In this document: piece after piece, positions 1 through 12,694 of the stretch
How positions within the stretch are numbered: position 1 is the stretch's first letter
Layout: each line of letters begins with the position of its first letter
DNA from: Deinococcus sp. YIM 134068
Lineage (GTDB): Bacteria; Deinococcota; Deinococci; Deinococcales; Deinococcaceae
Length of the DNA stretch: 64,000 nt
Direction: 5' to 3'
NCBI RefSeq assembly: GCF_036543075.1
Contig: NZ_JAZHPF010000008.1
Location: 80,247-144,246 of the forward strand
Notes under the pieces: model-generated
The model's database searches: none
The model's input: only the letters and a program-made list of their open reading frames with translations
What the model was told of the DNA's origin: nothing
Position numbers and translations under genes: made by a program

Positions 1-740
<740 letters not shown>

Positions 741-864
741 ATCCCGCCATTAGTAGCGCGTGAGGGGGGAGGGGGGCAAGCCACAGTCTCACAGTGGGGG
801 AGCGGCACGGTTGGCGGCGAGGGCATGAGAAGGGCTTGGATGTTGGCGTTTCGAACGGGGAGAG

Positions 865-937
865 GGTTGAGTTTTTGGGAGGCCAGGCCCGCTTCACCCC
901 CTCCCGGCCTCCCCCCTCAAGGGGGAGGAGCAAAAAC
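865..937 (+). repeat. Dispersed palindromic element, type B
   Basis: A GGCC-rich lead-in is followed by CCGGCCTCCCCCCTCAAGGG and a run of GGGAGGAG, a hairpin ending in CAAAAAC. Nearly the same 40 bases occur inverted at 24883-24930, and an expanded version at 56519-56602. Confidence 0.75.
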
Positions 938-952
938 ATGGCGCGGCCCATC

Positions 953-1041
953 TGTTTGCTCCCTGCCTCCTTGTGGGGGACTCGGAGAGTTGTTGGCAGA
1001 GGGTCGGGAAGGGGGGTGACGAGTACCGCTCGTCCTCCTGC
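953..1041 (+). repeat. Dispersed palindromic element, type A, with second hairpin
   Basis: The main palindrome is CTCCCTGCCTCC...GGGGGAC with an expanded apex, followed by the small hairpin GACGAG-TACCG-CTCGTC. Copies with the same two-hairpin layout lie at 6781-6841, 16831-16896 (inverted), 21205-21272 and 24804-24864 (inverted). Confidence 0.7.
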
Positions 1042-1125
1042 TGGACAGCAAAAACGCCTCAACTCCCCAACTTGTAATTCACCCTGAGCGTTCAAGGTGA
1101 AAAGCGAAAACACAGTCCGCCTGTC

Positions 1126-1170
1126 TTTTCTCCCTCTCCCCCTGTGGGAGAGGGCCGGGGAGAGGGGGCG
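1126..1170 (+). repeat. Dispersed palindromic element, type A (short)
   Basis: TTTTCTCCCTCTCCCC is followed by a short loop and GGGAGAGGGCCGGGGAGAGG, a nearly perfect hairpin. It lies just upstream of the putative rpmH promoter. Confidence 0.75.
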
Positions 1171-1335
1171 TGTGACCAACTCCACCGCTCCGCTCCCACC
1201 TTCCCCCGCCGCCCGTCCGCGTGATACACTCCCGGAGTTTGCCTCCCCAGGGGGCGAGTTTCCACGCAAGAGGACGGCAGGCCCCGCGTGCCCGCGCGAG
1301 TCAGGACCGAGCCGCCGCGAGAAGGAGAGCAAGAA

Positions 1336-1479
<144 letters not shown>

Positions 1480-1553
1480 GCCTCGCCATCGGGAGCGGGC
1501 CTATCTCTCAGCCGGACCCGTCCAGCGCCACCGACTCACGGCCCCGCCGTCCG

Positions 1554-1975
<422 letters not shown>

Positions 1976-1979
<4 letters not shown>

Positions 1980-2226
1980 GCCTTGCCGCCCGTGGCCTCG
2001 TGCGAGTCGTGCGGGCGTACCAGCGGGACCTCTCGCCGCGCAAGCCCGCGCCGACCTGCCGCTTCACGCCCAGTTGCTCTCAGTATGCTGTGGAGGCCAT
2101 CGAGCGGCACGGCGCGCTGCGGGGCGGCTGGCTGGCCGCGTGGCGCGTCATGCGCTGCAATCCCCTCGTGCCGGGCGGGTTCGACCCCGTGCCGGACCGC
2201 TTCCCGACAGGCAGAAAGACGACCCC

Positions 2227-2230
<4 letters not shown>
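1976..2230 (+). CDS. yidD: Membrane protein insertion efficiency factor YidD
   Basis: Small 84-residue protein of the YidD family, which aids YidC-dependent membrane protein insertion at the inner face of the membrane. It shows the family pattern: a short amphipathic start ([14 protein letters not shown]), [19 protein letters not shown] with two conserved cysteines, and the third cysteine in [14 protein letters not shown]. Start and stop both overlap the neighbours by 4 nt (ATGA with rnpA, ATGA with yidC), as in most bacteria. Confidence 0.97.
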
Positions 2231-3831
<1,601 letters not shown>

Positions 3832-3847
3832 GCGAGTCGGGAAGAGG

Positions 3848-3879
3848 CCGCCCTGCCGGGAAGGTGGGGCGGTTTTTCT
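3848..3879 (+). terminator. Rho-independent terminator after yidC
   Basis: CCGCCC (3848-3853) pairs with GGGCGG (3867-3872) and is followed directly by TTTTTCTTT. It lies 17 nt after the yidC stop and closes the rpmH-yidC operon. Confidence 0.85.
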
Positions 3880-3884
3880 TTGGG

Positions 3885-3946
3885 ATGTGGGGTGTGGGGT
3901 GTGGAAAAAGCTCTTCCTACAGCCCACAGCCCACGATCTACAACCT
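3885..3946. repeat. Tandem-unit hairpin (GTGTGGG / CCCACAG type)
   Basis: The left arm has three GTGTGGGG-like units, the loop is GAAAAAGCTCTTCC, and the right arm has CCCACAGCCCACG and CTACAACC. It sits between the convergent yidC and the toroid-protein gene. The same unit type recurs at 17791-17859 and 33803-33853. Confidence 0.65.
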
Positions 3947-4894
3947 TCCCCAATCCCGCAACCGTATCAGCGCCTCCAGCGTCAGCACACTGCGCCACTC
4001 CGCCTCTGCCCCCGGCCAGACCTCCGGGAAGGTCTCGCCCCACGACCAGTTCGGCCCCCAACTGCCGTCCTCCGCTTGCGAGGTGAGCAGGTGGGCGAGG
4101 GCCGCTGCGAGGGGTTCCTCCAGCCCGTGCGCGAGGGGGGAGGCGGGCGTGGGCGCGACGGAGAGGGCGCTCAGGCCGTAGCCCTCGAAGTCCGCCGGGG
4201 TCCGCGCGACCCGGACGGGCAGCACGTCGGCCAGGTACTCCAGCACGGGTTGACGGTGGAGTTCGGGCACGTCCCCGGCCTGAGCGAAGACGGACGCGAC
4301 GTGGTGGCCGTTCACGTCCCCCGCCTCCAGCCCGGCGAGGATGGCGTCGCGCGTCTCCACGGTGAGGAGGGCGAGCAGGCCCTCGGGCAGAGGGTCCGGC
4401 GTCAGGCCCGGCCAACGGTGGAGGAGGGCCACGATCTCCGCGCGCGGATTGACCCGAAAGGCCCCGAAGGTCGCCTCAAGCTGTCCCGGCTCCGCCTGAC
4501 TCCACCACGGGGCATGGGGGTAGGACTCCGCCTCAGTCGGCAGGAAGGGCCAGACCGTGCCACCTATCTCCGTGTGGAGATGCGAACGAAGCCACGTCAC
4601 CGCCCCCCGCAACAGTTCCTCGTCCTCACCCACATTCAGCTTGTGCAGCACCCGCAGCGCCACCGAGGTCGCCAGCACGCTGCTCTCCGGGGCGCGCACA
4701 TCTGGCTCCAGCGCGTGCCCGAAGCCGCCGTCGAGGTTCTGGTAGGCACGCAGGGCATCCAACACCCCGGAGGCCGGGCCGTCCTCGAAGGTGTGCCGGA
4801 AGAGGGCACGTTCCAGCGGACGCCCCTTCTCCAGCAGGAAGGCGCGGGCACGGGCGAACGCTTCCGGGGACAGGCGGGCGGCGGGCGCAGTCAT
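3938..4894 (-). CDS. Hypothetical protein with terpenoid-cyclase/prenyltransferase-like toroid repeats
   Basis: A 318-residue soluble protein with no signal peptide. It carries motifs of the alpha/alpha-toroid superfamily: NLDGGFGHALEPD near residue 53, typical of prenyltransferase/squalene-oxidase repeats, and a QAEDGSWGPNWSWGE QW-like motif near residue 275. The DXDD or DDTAE signatures of true terpene cyclases are not visible, so an enzymatic role is not supported; glycosidase-like or carbohydrate-binding toroids look similar. The ATG at 4894 has a TACGCT -10 box six bases upstream, so the mRNA is probably leaderless. It lies 57 nt downstream of the GH15 gene in the same direction. Function unknown. 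Confidence 0.75.
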   Translation of the reverse strand: MTAPAARLSPEAFARARAFLLEKGRPLERALFRHTFEDGPASGVLDALRAYQNLDGGFGHALEPDVRAPESSVLATSVALRVLHKLNVGEDEELLRGAVTWLRSHLHTEIGGTVWPFLPTEAESYPHAPWWSQAEPGQLEATFGAFRVNPRAEIVALLHRWPGLTPDPLPEGLLALLTVETRDAILAGLEAGDVNGHHVASVFAQAGDVPELHRQPVLEYLADVLPVRVARTPADFEGYGLSALSVAPTPASPLAHGLEEPLAAALAHLLTSQAEDGSWGPNWSWGETFPEVWPGAEAEWRSVLTLEALIRLRDWGRL

Positions 4895-4900
4895 GGGGGG

Positions 4901-4906
4901 AGCGTA
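4901..4906 (-). promoter_or_regulatory. -10 box TACGCT for the toroid-protein gene
   Basis: TACGCT-CCCCCC-ATG on the minus strand, 6 nt spacing to the start codon, the leaderless layout seen repeatedly in this window. No clear -35. Confidence 0.6.
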
Positions 4907-4951
4907 ACACTGGGACGGTTGGGCTGGTCCCCTCGTCTCACCGCCCAGGAG

Positions 4952-6670
4952 TCAGGGGCTGTCGCCGGTGCCCGACCGCTTCTCCGACAGTTCCCCGATC
5001 ACTCCCAAGAGCGCCGCGTGAACGAAGGTCTGTGGGAAGTTCCCCAGCAGGGCACCCGTGGCGGGGTCGGCCTCCTCCGCGATCAATCCGAGGTCGTTGG
5101 TGAAGGCCAGCACCCGGTCCAGAATCTCACGCGCCCGCACGGGGTCCACCGCCGTCCAGTACAACGCGACCCAGAGCGTGCCCGCCAGGAAGGCCCCCTC
5201 GCCCGTTCCGCGCTCCTGAAGGGTGCGCCAGTACAGGCCGTCCGCGTGGTGGTCGCGCTCCAGCACGCGCAGGGTCGCCCGCATCTCGGGGGCGTCGGGC
5301 GCGCAGTAGCCCCAGATGGGGTAGAGGGCCGCCACCACGTCCACCTCCTCCCGTCCGGCCACCGCCGCGAATGCGCCCTCACTTGTCAGGCCGTGGTCCG
5401 AAATCCAGGCGCGGATGTCCCCGGCCAGGGTCCTCCAACGCTCCCCGGTCGCCGGGTCCGGGTGCAGCTCCGCGAGGCGTTCGAGGCCGACCGCGCCGAG
5501 CACTTTGCTCGACAGGTAGGGCAGGACCTCTTCCTCCTCCCAGATGCCGTTGTCGGAGTCCTCCCAGTGGGCGCACAGGTACTCGGCGACGGGTTCGAGG
5601 ACCGGCCAGTGTTCCTCCAGCTCGGCGGGGCTGTACAGGCCTGCGCTCGCCAGCAGGATGTTGCCGTACACGTCGAGCTGGACCTGAGACACGGCGGCGT
5701 TCCCGATCTGCACGGGGCGGCTCTCCCGGTATCCGGCGAGGGGCAGTTCTTCCACCCCCGGCGCGTCCTCGGCGGCGACGGTCGCCAGCGGGGGAAGGGG
5801 CTGGGTGAGGTCCCGGCCCGAGGCGGAGCGGCACACGAAGTCCATGAAGCCGCGCCCCAGCGTGCCCTCGTTGCCTGGACTCAGCCGCGAGAGCGCCCGC
5901 ACGATCATCCCCGAGTCGCGGAACCACACATAGCGGTAGTCGTAGTTGCGCTTTCCCCCCACGACTTCCGGCAGCGAGGTCGTCGCCGCGCTGATGACGC
6001 TCCCCGTCTCCTCGTAGGTGAGGAGCCTCAGCGCCCGCAGCGAGTCGCGCGCGGCCCCCTCGTAGGGACCGCTGTAGACCGTCTCGCTCGCCACGCCGCG
6101 CCACGCCGTCAGGGAGGCGTCCAGCCACGCCTCTGGGTTCGCCCGGCCCGGCGGCCCGTCGCCCAGGAAGGCCCAGCCCGATGCCCCCGCCGGAACGCAC
6201 AGCCGCACCATGTCCCCCTCAACTTGGAGCGGATGCGAGGCGCTGAGCCAGCGGTGGGCGTCGAGCTGCACGGCCTCCCCGTCGCGGGAGAGGAGGGGCG
6301 GGCGGCGGGCATAGTCGGGAGCGGCCCGCAGGACGAGCGTCGCGCCCCCGGAGCCGCGCACGAGGCGGCACACGCCGCGCGGCAACTCCGGCCCGTAGGG
6401 CATGAAATCCACGAGCGTCACGTCCCCGCCTTCGGTTCTCAGGTGCGTCTCCAATATGCCGCTGTCGTCCAAGTAGGCGCGGCGCAGCGGGGTCACGTCA
6501 CCCTCCACCCGCCACTCACCGCCCAGCTCCGGGTCGATCAGGCCCGCCAGCAGCGAGGGGGCGTCGAACCGTTCCGGGCAGTACCAGACCACGCTCCCCG
6601 CACGGGTGACGAGCGCGGCGGTACGGCGGTCCCCGACGACGCCGAGGTCACGGATGAGCGGCTGTGTCAT
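4952..6670 (-). CDS. Glycoside hydrolase family 15 protein (glucoamylase/trehalase-like)
   Basis: A 572-residue cytoplasmic-type GH15 enzyme; family members release glucose from alpha-glucans or trehalose with inversion. The N-terminal beta-sandwich (about 1-210) starts LIRDLGVVGDRRTAALV. The (alpha/alpha)6 barrel follows with YRYVWFRDSGM near residue 243. The general-acid glutamate is expected in WEDSDNGIWEEEE near 367, and the base glutamate in TGEGAFLAGTLW near 490. The length matches bacterial and archaeal GH15 proteins. Substrate cannot be read from the sequence; trehalase activity occurs in related actinobacterial enzymes. The ATG is preceded by TAGGCT at 6 nt spacing. Confidence 0.9.
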   Translation of the reverse strand: MTQPLIRDLGVVGDRRTAALVTRAGSVVWYCPERFDAPSLLAGLIDPELGGEWRVEGDVTPLRRAYLDDSGILETHLRTEGGDVTLVDFMPYGPELPRGVCRLVRGSGGATLVLRAAPDYARRPPLLSRDGEAVQLDAHRWLSASHPLQVEGDMVRLCVPAGASGWAFLGDGPPGRANPEAWLDASLTAWRGVASETVYSGPYEGAARDSLRALRLLTYEETGSVISAATTSLPEVVGGKRNYDYRYVWFRDSGMIVRALSRLSPGNEGTLGRGFMDFVCRSASGRDLTQPLPPLATVAAEDAPGVEELPLAGYRESRPVQIGNAAVSQVQLDVYGNILLASAGLYSPAELEEHWPVLEPVAEYLCAHWEDSDNGIWEEEEVLPYLSSKVLGAVGLERLAELHPDPATGERWRTLAGDIRAWISDHGLTSEGAFAAVAGREEVDVVAALYPIWGYCAPDAPEMRATLRVLERDHHADGLYWRTLQERGTGEGAFLAGTLWVALYWTAVDPVRAREILDRVLAFTNDLGLIAEEADPATGALLGNFPQTFVHAALLGVIGELSEKRSGTGDSP

Positions 6671-6676
6671 TCCGAT

Positions 6677-6682
6677 AGCCTA
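6677..6682 (-). promoter_or_regulatory. -10 box TAGGCT for the GH15 gene
   Basis: TAGGCT-ATCGGA-ATG on the minus strand; 6 nt spacing, hence leaderless. Confidence 0.6.
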
Positions 6683-6780
6683 GAGAGTTGGCCGCCTCGC
6701 CCGTTGGGGTGTAAATCTCTTCCGCAGGCCCGATGAGAGGACGCTGATTGAGAGGGGGAGGAGACGGAAGAGGCTGTCCT

Positions 6781-6841
6781 TTTGCTCCCTCTCCCCCTGC
6801 GGGGGAGGGCTGGGGAGAGGGGTGGCGGGCGCAGCTCGCCC
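6781..6841 (+). repeat. Dispersed palindromic element, type A, with second hairpin
   Basis: GCTCCCTCTCCCCCTGCGGG is followed by GGAGGGCTGGGGAGAGGGG and then by GGCGGGC-GCA-GCTCGCC. It fills most of the 213-nt gap between the C39 peptidase gene and the GH15 gene. Confidence 0.75.
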
Positions 6842-6883
6842 AGAGGTCGGGGGTTAGAAGTGCGCTGACAGCCTCCCCCCGTC

Positions 6884-8080
6884 CTACACCGTCCCCAGCT
6901 TCGCCAAATCCTGCCGCGCCCGCAGGAAGTTGGGCCGGGTTTTAAGTGCCTGACTGTAGGCGGCCTTCGCCTGCGCCGTGCGGCCCAGGGCGGCCAGCGC
7001 GCGGCCCCGCCAGTACAGCGCCTCCTCGTGGGCGGGGGCGTCACGCAGGATGGCGCTCGTCAGCCGCATCACGTCCGCATACCGGCCCGTGCGGGTGTAC
7101 GCCTCCAGCGGCCCGAAGGAGTACCACGTCGCCCGCCACGGCAGGCCACCGACCGCCCGCGCCGGACGGGTGGGGTCGAGGGCGGGGTCGGCCTCCGCCG
7201 CGAACGCCTGATCGAAGGCCCGCGCCGCCCCCCGTGCGTCGCCGACGGCGAGCTTGGCGTGCCCCACGTTGAACCAGCCCACCGCGTCGTTCCGCCGCTC
7301 GGCCTCGGCCAGCGCCACCCGCAGCGCCTCGGTGCGGGCCGCCGCCGGGTCCGCACGGAAGCCCAGCAGCTCCCGCACTTCCTCCTCCTTCTCGGCGGGC
7401 GAGACGACGAGGAAGGTGCGCCCGAACGACCGCCACAGCTCGTCGAAACGGGCGTAGGGCATGTTCAGGCGGCCCATGTAGGAGTCCAGCGCGTTGAAGA
7501 TGCCCTTCTCGTCGTCGTAGCCGGTCAGGAGGCGGTAGTGGCCCATCCCGCCGCTGTCGTGGGTGACGAACCACGTCTCCACGACGACCGGGAAGCCCGC
7601 CGCGATCAGCCGCTTGAGCAGCGCGCGGTCGCCGTTCGTGGCGAGGTGGACGTTCATGCCCTCCGCCCGCGCGAAGGCCGCCAGCTCGTCGGGTGACACG
7701 TTCACGTCCCAGCGGTACGGCTTGAGCCGGGGCGCGATGTCGTACTGGTCGAGTTCTCCCCCCCAGCGGCTCAGCGCCATCCCCACCGTCACCGGCCCGC
7801 AGTTGTTCAGCCGCTGGTACTCGTGCCGCACGGCGGGCACCTTCGCGGCGGCTGGCAGCGGCGGGGGAGAGGGTGGGGCGACGACCTCCGGCTCCGGCTC
7901 CGGTTCGATGACGGGGGGAGTGACCGCTTCAGGGGCGATCTCCGGCACCTCCGCCTCGGGCGTGACCGGAGCTGAATTTGTGACAGGAGCCTCCGACGAA
8001 CGCTGGAACTGAAGGGCACCGAAGACGGTCGCCCCCACGAGCAGGCCAGCGGTCAGCAGCACGGCGGGAAGTCGCATCAC
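6884..8080 (-). CDS. Exported C39-like cysteine peptidase with TPR repeats
   Basis: A 398-residue protein with an N-terminal signal or anchor helix (about 3-25), a Pro/Glu-rich linker (about 26-82), a C39-type papain-fold domain, and a C-terminal helical TPR region (about 260-395). The catalytic cysteine is in NNCGPVTVGMAL (Cys94), the histidine in GMGHYRLLTGYD near residue 181, and the third residue probably Asp in ALDSYMG. In C39 bacteriocin-processing transporters the domain is fused to an ABC exporter; here there is none, so this is a stand-alone extracytoplasmic peptidase-like protein. The start is either GTG 8080 or the adjacent ATG 8077. TAAGAT lies 5 or 8 nt upstream of these. Confidence 0.83.
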   Translation of the reverse strand: MMRLPAVLLTAGLLVGATVFGALQFQRSSEAPVTNSAPVTPEAEVPEIAPEAVTPPVIEPEPEPEVVAPPSPPPLPAAAKVPAVRHEYQRLNNCGPVTVGMALSRWGGELDQYDIAPRLKPYRWDVNVSPDELAAFARAEGMNVHLATNGDRALLKRLIAAGFPVVVETWFVTHDSGGMGHYRLLTGYDDEKGIFNALDSYMGRLNMPYARFDELWRSFGRTFLVVSPAEKEEEVRELLGFRADPAAARTEALRVALAEAERRNDAVGWFNVGHAKLAVGDARGAARAFDQAFAAEADPALDPTRPARAVGGLPWRATWYSFGPLEAYTRTGRYADVMRLTSAILRDAPAHEEALYWRGRALAALGRTAQAKAAYSQALKTRPNFLRARQDLAKLGTV

Positions 8081-8085
8081 CTCTC

Positions 8086-8091
8086 ATCTTA
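8086..8091 (-). promoter_or_regulatory. -10 box TAAGAT for the C39-like peptidase gene
   Basis: TAAGAT-GAGAG-GTGATG on the minus strand, leaderless layout. Confidence 0.5.
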
Positions 8092-8212
8092 GAGAGTCTT
8101 CATGATTTGTGATTGAGTTGAAAACGTGGACTGGGACAGGTTTGGGAGTGATGAGCGATGAGGGGTCGCGGACAGGTTCTTCCTCAGCACTCGTGCCTCA
8201 ACCCTCAGCCCT

Positions 8213-9214
8213 TCAGTACCTCACGACCTCCCGGATCGCCCGCGCCACCCGCACCGGATTGGGGCGATACACGTCCTCGACCGAGGTGAAGGGCGGGTAC
8301 GGCGCGTCGAAGCCCGTCACGCGGACGATGGGCGCGCGCAGGAACTCGATGGCCTCCTCGGCGATGGTCGCGCTGACCTCGGAGTGAAACCCGTTCGTGC
8401 GCGGGGCCTCGCTGACGACGACGGCGCGGCCCGTCTTGCGGACGCTCGCCAGCACGGTCTCCGTGTCCATAGGCACCAGCGTCCGCAGGTCCACGACCTC
8501 CACGCCGATCCCGTGGGCGCGGGCGGCCTCGGCGGCCCGCGTGCAGACCTCCACCATGCCGCCGTAACAGATCACGGTCACGTCGTCCCCCGTCGTGACG
8601 AGGCGGGCCTGCCCCAGCGGCGTCGTGTAGTGGCCCTCCGGCACGGCCTCCTTCGCGCTGCGGTAGAGCTTGATCGCCTCGAAGAAGAACACCGGGTCGG
8701 GGTCGGCGATGGCGGAGAGCAGCAGTCCCTTCGCGTCGGCGGGCGTGCTGGGAATGACCACCTTCACGCCGGGGACGTGGGCGAGGATCGCCTCCGGCGA
8801 GTCGGCGTGCTGCTCGGGCGTGTGGACGCCACCGCCGTAGGGCGCGCGCACGACCATCGGCAGGTGGAAGCGCGAGCGGGTGCGGTGGCGGTATCTCCCC
8901 AGGTGCGACAACACCTGATCGAGCGCCGGGTACAGGAAGCCCGCGAACTGAATCTCCGCCACGGGCTTCAGGCCCGCCAGTCCCATCCCGATGCCCAGCC
9001 CCACGATGCCCGCCTCCGCGAGCGGGGTATCGAAGACCCGCTCCGCCCCGAAGCGCGCCTGTAGCCCGTCCGTCGCCCGGAACACGCCGCCCATCACGCC
9101 CACGTCCTCCCCGAAGATGTGAACCGTTGGGTCCCCCTCCAGCGCGAGGGCGAGCGCGTCGTTGATAGCGGCGACCATCGTCATGGTCCTGGTGGGGGTG
9201 GCGGTGGCGGTCAT
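8213..9214 (-). CDS. 2-oxoacid dehydrogenase E1 component, beta subunit
   Basis: A 333-residue transketolase-like beta subunit of a heterotetrameric E1 (pyruvate or branched-chain 2-oxoacid dehydrogenase), which decarboxylates the oxoacid with thiamine diphosphate. Typical segments are the ThDP-activating glutamate region [36 protein letters not shown], and the C-terminal domain [11 protein letters not shown]...[11 protein letters not shown]. The alpha gene lies directly upstream, 82 nt away, with a half-hairpin spacer between. E2 and E3 genes are not in this window. Branched-chain (BkdA2) and pyruvate (PdhB) versions cannot be separated confidently by eye. Confidence 0.93.
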   Translation of the reverse strand: MTATATPTRTMTMVAAINDALALALEGDPTVHIFGEDVGVMGGVFRATDGLQARFGAERVFDTPLAEAGIVGLGIGMGLAGLKPVAEIQFAGFLYPALDQVLSHLGRYRHRTRSRFHLPMVVRAPYGGGVHTPEQHADSPEAILAHVPGVKVVIPSTPADAKGLLLSAIADPDPVFFFEAIKLYRSAKEAVPEGHYTTPLGQARLVTTGDDVTVICYGGMVEVCTRAAEAARAHGIGVEVVDLRTLVPMDTETVLASVRKTGRAVVVSEAPRTNGFHSEVSATIAEEAIEFLRAPIVRVTGFDAPYPPFTSVEDVYRPNPVRVARAIREVVRY

Positions 9215-9232
9215 GCGTGGGCCTTTCGGGAG

Positions 9233-9296
9233 CGTGTGGCGTGTGGCCTGTGGCTTACGGGGGCTGAGAGCTGACGGCTGACGGCTGAGAGCTGCC
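9233..9296. repeat. Two half-hairpin tandem-unit blocks between E1 alpha and beta genes
   Basis: The block GTGTGGCGTGTGGCCTGTGGC is followed by the block CTGACGGCTGACGGCTGAG. Each is a single arm of the tandem-unit hairpins seen elsewhere, and they occupy the spacer inside the E1 operon. Confidence 0.6.
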
Positions 9297-10385
<1,089 letters not shown>

Positions 10386-10482
10386 GGGGTCTCCACGAGG
10401 GGGCATGGGAAGGGCGGCGGGCCTGGGGGCGACCTGCCGGGGGCGATGGGCCGGGACGGCGGCCTGGGCGTGTGAGGCGTTC

Positions 10483-10488
10483 AGCCTA
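10483..10488 (-). promoter_or_regulatory. Possible -10 box TAGGCT for the E1 operon
   Basis: A TAGGCT on the minus strand about 97 nt before the E1 alpha ATG, with no recognisable -35. Weak. Confidence 0.3.
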
Positions 10489-10546
10489 GCAGATGCCCCC
10501 GCCGCGAACCCCCCAAAGGAGGACGCGGAAGCGGGTGCCCGCCGCG

Positions 10547-10552
10547 TACACT
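10547..10552 (+). promoter_or_regulatory. -10 box TACACT, leaderless
   Basis: TACACT-GCCCCC-ATG, 6 nt spacing to the start at 10559. Confidence 0.6.
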
Positions 10553-10558
10553 GCCCCC

Positions 10559-11056
10559 ATGCGACGCGCGCTCCTGGTCCCGCTGGCCCTCGCCTTCCTG
10601 CTCGGCACGGCCCGCGCGGACCACCAGCAGGACAACCTGCGCCCGCTCACCGCCGCCGACCTGTGCCCGCCCGTCGCCTACGCCTACGTGGACGACGAGG
10701 AGCAGGAAGACCTCGCCGTCGCCCTCGACGAGCAGCTCGACCGTTACGCCACCCTCTACGGCGTGCCCTACGGCGATCCCAAGACCTGCACCGTCGCCCA
10801 GATTTTCACCCTCGACGCCTTCAAGGGCCGTGACGGGCGGATGCTGTATGCCCTCGACCTGAGCGTTCAGGCCGTCAAGCCCACGCGGTTGACGGTGGGT
10901 GCCCATACCTTCGAAGCGAGCGCGCTGGAGTTGTGGTCCACGTCGGGGTATGGCAGCGTCTCCAATGTGGAGGGGCTGGCGGACATGGCGGTGGACAGTG
11001 TGCGCGAGTATTACGAGGAACTGGCGTTGGCCTGGAAGGCGACGCACCGGAGGTAG
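10559..11056 (+). CDS. Exported hypothetical protein
   Basis: A 165-residue protein with a clear signal peptide ([15 protein letters not shown], predicted cleavage after ARA near residue 20). The mature part is acidic and soluble, with two cysteines (in DLCPPV and KTCTVAQ) that could form a disulfide; no family was recognised. The start is fixed by the leaderless promoter TACACT six bases upstream and by the position of the signal peptide. It is divergent from the E1 operon and stands alone. Function unknown. Confidence 0.8.
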   Translation: MRRALLVPLALAFLLGTARADHQQDNLRPLTAADLCPPVAYAYVDDEEQEDLAVALDEQLDRYATLYGVPYGDPKTCTVAQIFTLDAFKGRDGRMLYALDLSVQAVKPTRLTVGAHTFEASALELWSTSGYGSVSNVEGLADMAVDSVREYYEELALAWKATHRR

Positions 11057-11090
11057 AGGGTGTTGGGGCAGGGTGTCTTGCCACGGCTTG

Positions 11091-11156
11091 CCCCCACCCC
11101 CCTGCCCCCTACCCCCAGACTTGCAAAGCTGCGAAGCAGAGGGGGCAGGGGGAGTG
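11091..11156 (+). repeat. Dispersed palindromic element, diverged type A with expanded apex
   Basis: CCCCTGCCCCCTACCCCC is followed by AGCTGCGAAGCAGAGGGGG and CAGGGGGAG. The AGCTGCGAAGCAGAGG insert is shared with the copies at 11359-11427 and 21059-21126. Confidence 0.6.
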
Positions 11157-11358
11157 GCGCTGCGCTAGGCAAGTGTTTATGGGCCGCGCCCGTGGGCGTG
11201 TTCTCTGGCTGGCAAGGTCTGATCTTGTTGCGCGCTGTTTGGAAGGCCCACCGTCTCGCTCCGCGAGCAAGGCGTGGTGGTGGCTTGGGGCGTCGACTCA
11301 CGGGTGAGAATCGGTCATCGAGAGTGACGGTTTCAAGAGCGCAGAAGTACAAGCAGCT

Positions 11359-11427
11359 TTTCTCCCTCTCCCCTCGTGGGTGACTCGCAGAGCCGCGAAG
11401 CGGAGGGCCGGGGTGAGGGGGCGACGT
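11359..11427 (+). repeat. Dispersed palindromic element, type A with expanded apex
   Basis: TTTCTCCCTCTCCCCTCGTG, then the insert GACTCGCAGAGCCGCGAAGC, then GGAGGGCCGGGGTGAGGGGG. The same insert is found inverted at 21059-21126. Confidence 0.7.
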
Positions 11428-11458
11428 GACGACTTCACCGCACTACCTCCACAAGCCG

Positions 11459-11499
11459 CCAAAGAAGCAGGCCGCCCCTTGAACGAGTGGGGCGGCCTG
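11459..11499 (-). terminator. Terminator of the DUF4384 gene
   Basis: CAGGCCGCCCC (11468-11478) pairs perfectly with GGGGCGGCCTG (11489-11499). Read on the minus strand it is followed by CTTCTTTGG, a short T-rich tail. Confidence 0.75.
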
Positions 11500-11561
11500 T
11501 CCTTCAGTTTGGAGAAGTGGAGAGGGCGTCCCTCTCAGCCTCGAATCCCAGTGTCAACCCC

Positions 11562-12476
11562 TCAGCGCCGGGTGCGGCTGATCTGCACCTCGAAGCGGTC
11601 GCCACGCTGGCGGACGTTCAACTCGACGCGCTCCTGGCCCCGGCGGAACTCGCCGACGATGCGGCGGTTATTCTGGCGCACGTCCACCTGACGGTAGCCC
11701 TCGGCGCGCAGGCGCTCGGCGTACTCGGCGTACACGTCGTCCACGCTCGCGCGGCGCTGGAAGCTCGTCTGCCAGTCGCGGTCGCCGAAGAAGGGGGTGG
11801 GCTGGACCGGGGCGGGGCGAACAGGCTGCACGGGGCGGACGGGCGCGGGCTGCACGGGGGCCGGACGGACCGGGGCGGGCGCGGGCTGCGCCGCCACGCG
11901 GGGGGCCACGTTGTAGTAGGCGGTGGCGCTGATCCACGCATCGGGCTGCACGGGGTTGACCACGATGCTCAGAGCCTGCGCGAGGCGCTCCTGGCCCTGC
12001 ACGTTCACGGTGGCGAAGGAGTCCTGCCCGGCCTTGAAGGTGGCGATCTGATCGAGGTTCAGCGGCGTGCGGCTCGCCAGCGCGAGGACCTTGTTCAGCC
12101 CGTAGGGCGCGGCGATGTCGAAGGTGAAGGGGTCGCCCGCCTCGGGGAAGGCTTTGGTCGTGTTCGCCTTGAGGAAGTTGGCACCGCTGCGGTAGCGGTT
12201 GGGCAGGATCAGGTCCACGTTGCCCTGCGGGTCCACGTTGAACAGGTACACGTAGGAGTCCTGATTCACACTCGTGTAGAGCCGGATGCGCTCGCCGGGC
12301 GCGTAATTCGCCGCCTGGGTGCCGTTCGCCGTGCGGTCGGTCCAGACTTTCACGGTCAGCTCGGTGGGCACCGGGTTGACGATGATGCTCTGCGCGCTGA
12401 GCCGGGGCGCGGCCCCCGCCGTGCCGAGCAGGGCACCGAGGGTGAGGAGAGTGGAGTGGGTCAGGAGCTTGTTCAT
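11562..12476 (-). CDS. Exported DUF4384-domain protein with Pro/Ala/Val-rich linker
   Basis: A 304-residue protein with a signal peptide (about 1-23, [19 protein letters not shown]). Residues about 25-195 match the DUF4384 pattern: [33 protein letters not shown] and a hydrophobic LALASRTPL strand. DUF4384 domains occur in exported and protease-associated proteins and have no settled function. A linker of repeated PAPV/RPV units (about 205-245) then leads to a basic, Arg/Gln-rich C-terminal domain of about 65 residues ending QISRTRR. The ATG at 12476 is chosen because the signal peptide starts there; upstream codons in the same frame look non-coding. A terminator follows. Confidence 0.85.
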   Translation of the reverse strand: MNKLLTHSTLLTLGALLGTAGAAPRLSAQSIIVNPVPTELTVKVWTDRTANGTQAANYAPGERIRLYTSVNQDSYVYLFNVDPQGNVDLILPNRYRSGANFLKANTTKAFPEAGDPFTFDIAAPYGLNKVLALASRTPLNLDQIATFKAGQDSFATVNVQGQERLAQALSIVVNPVQPDAWISATAYYNVAPRVAAQPAPAPVRPAPVQPAPVRPVQPVRPAPVQPTPFFGDRDWQTSFQRRASVDDVYAEYAERLRAEGYRQVDVRQNNRRIVGEFRRGQERVELNVRQRGDRFEVQISRTRR

Positions 12477-12682
12477 GCCCCAGACTGTGCCCGCCGCGCT
12501 TGACGCGGGACTGATGGGCTTCCTCAGCGAACGTTTCAGGCGTCTCACGGGGAACTCACGGCCCGGCCCTCTCCGGTGCCTCTGACCGAGGGTAAGAGAC
12601 GGCGGGTGCCTCTTCTGGTGACTGGAACCTGGCGACTCCCCAAACGGTCCAGCCGCCACGAACACCCCCAGGACCGACGCAT

Positions 12683-12688
12683 TACACT
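12683..12688 (+). promoter_or_regulatory. -10 box TACACT, leaderless
   Basis: TACACT-CCGGGC-GTG, 6 nt spacing; it fixes the GTG start of the next gene. Confidence 0.6.
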
Positions 12689-12694
12689 CCGGGC

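Larger units (their letters stand above)
741..1335. other. Intergenic region with three palindromic elements and the rpmH leader
   Basis: No protein gene is supported here; the open frames are low-complexity shadows. The stretch contains three copies of the dispersed palindromic repeat described separately (about 865-937, 953-1041 and 1126-1170) and, next to rpmH, a TACACT hexamer at 1225-1230 that could be the -10 box for the rpmH operon with a leader of about 100 nt. No convincing -35, no DnaA-box cluster and no dnaA gene are visible. Confidence 0.6.
11057..11561. other. Intergenic region between convergent genes
   Basis: About 500 nt between two converging genes, without a credible gene. 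It holds two dispersed palindromic elements (11091-11156 and 11359-11427) and a strong hairpin terminator for the minus-strand gene (11459-11499). The remainder (about 11160-11355) shows no recognisable feature. Confidence 0.6.

Noticed and set aside
741..1335. Replication origin next to the rpmH-rnpA cluster
   Set aside because: dnaA and dnaN are absent, and no DnaA boxes or AT-rich unwinding region were seen.
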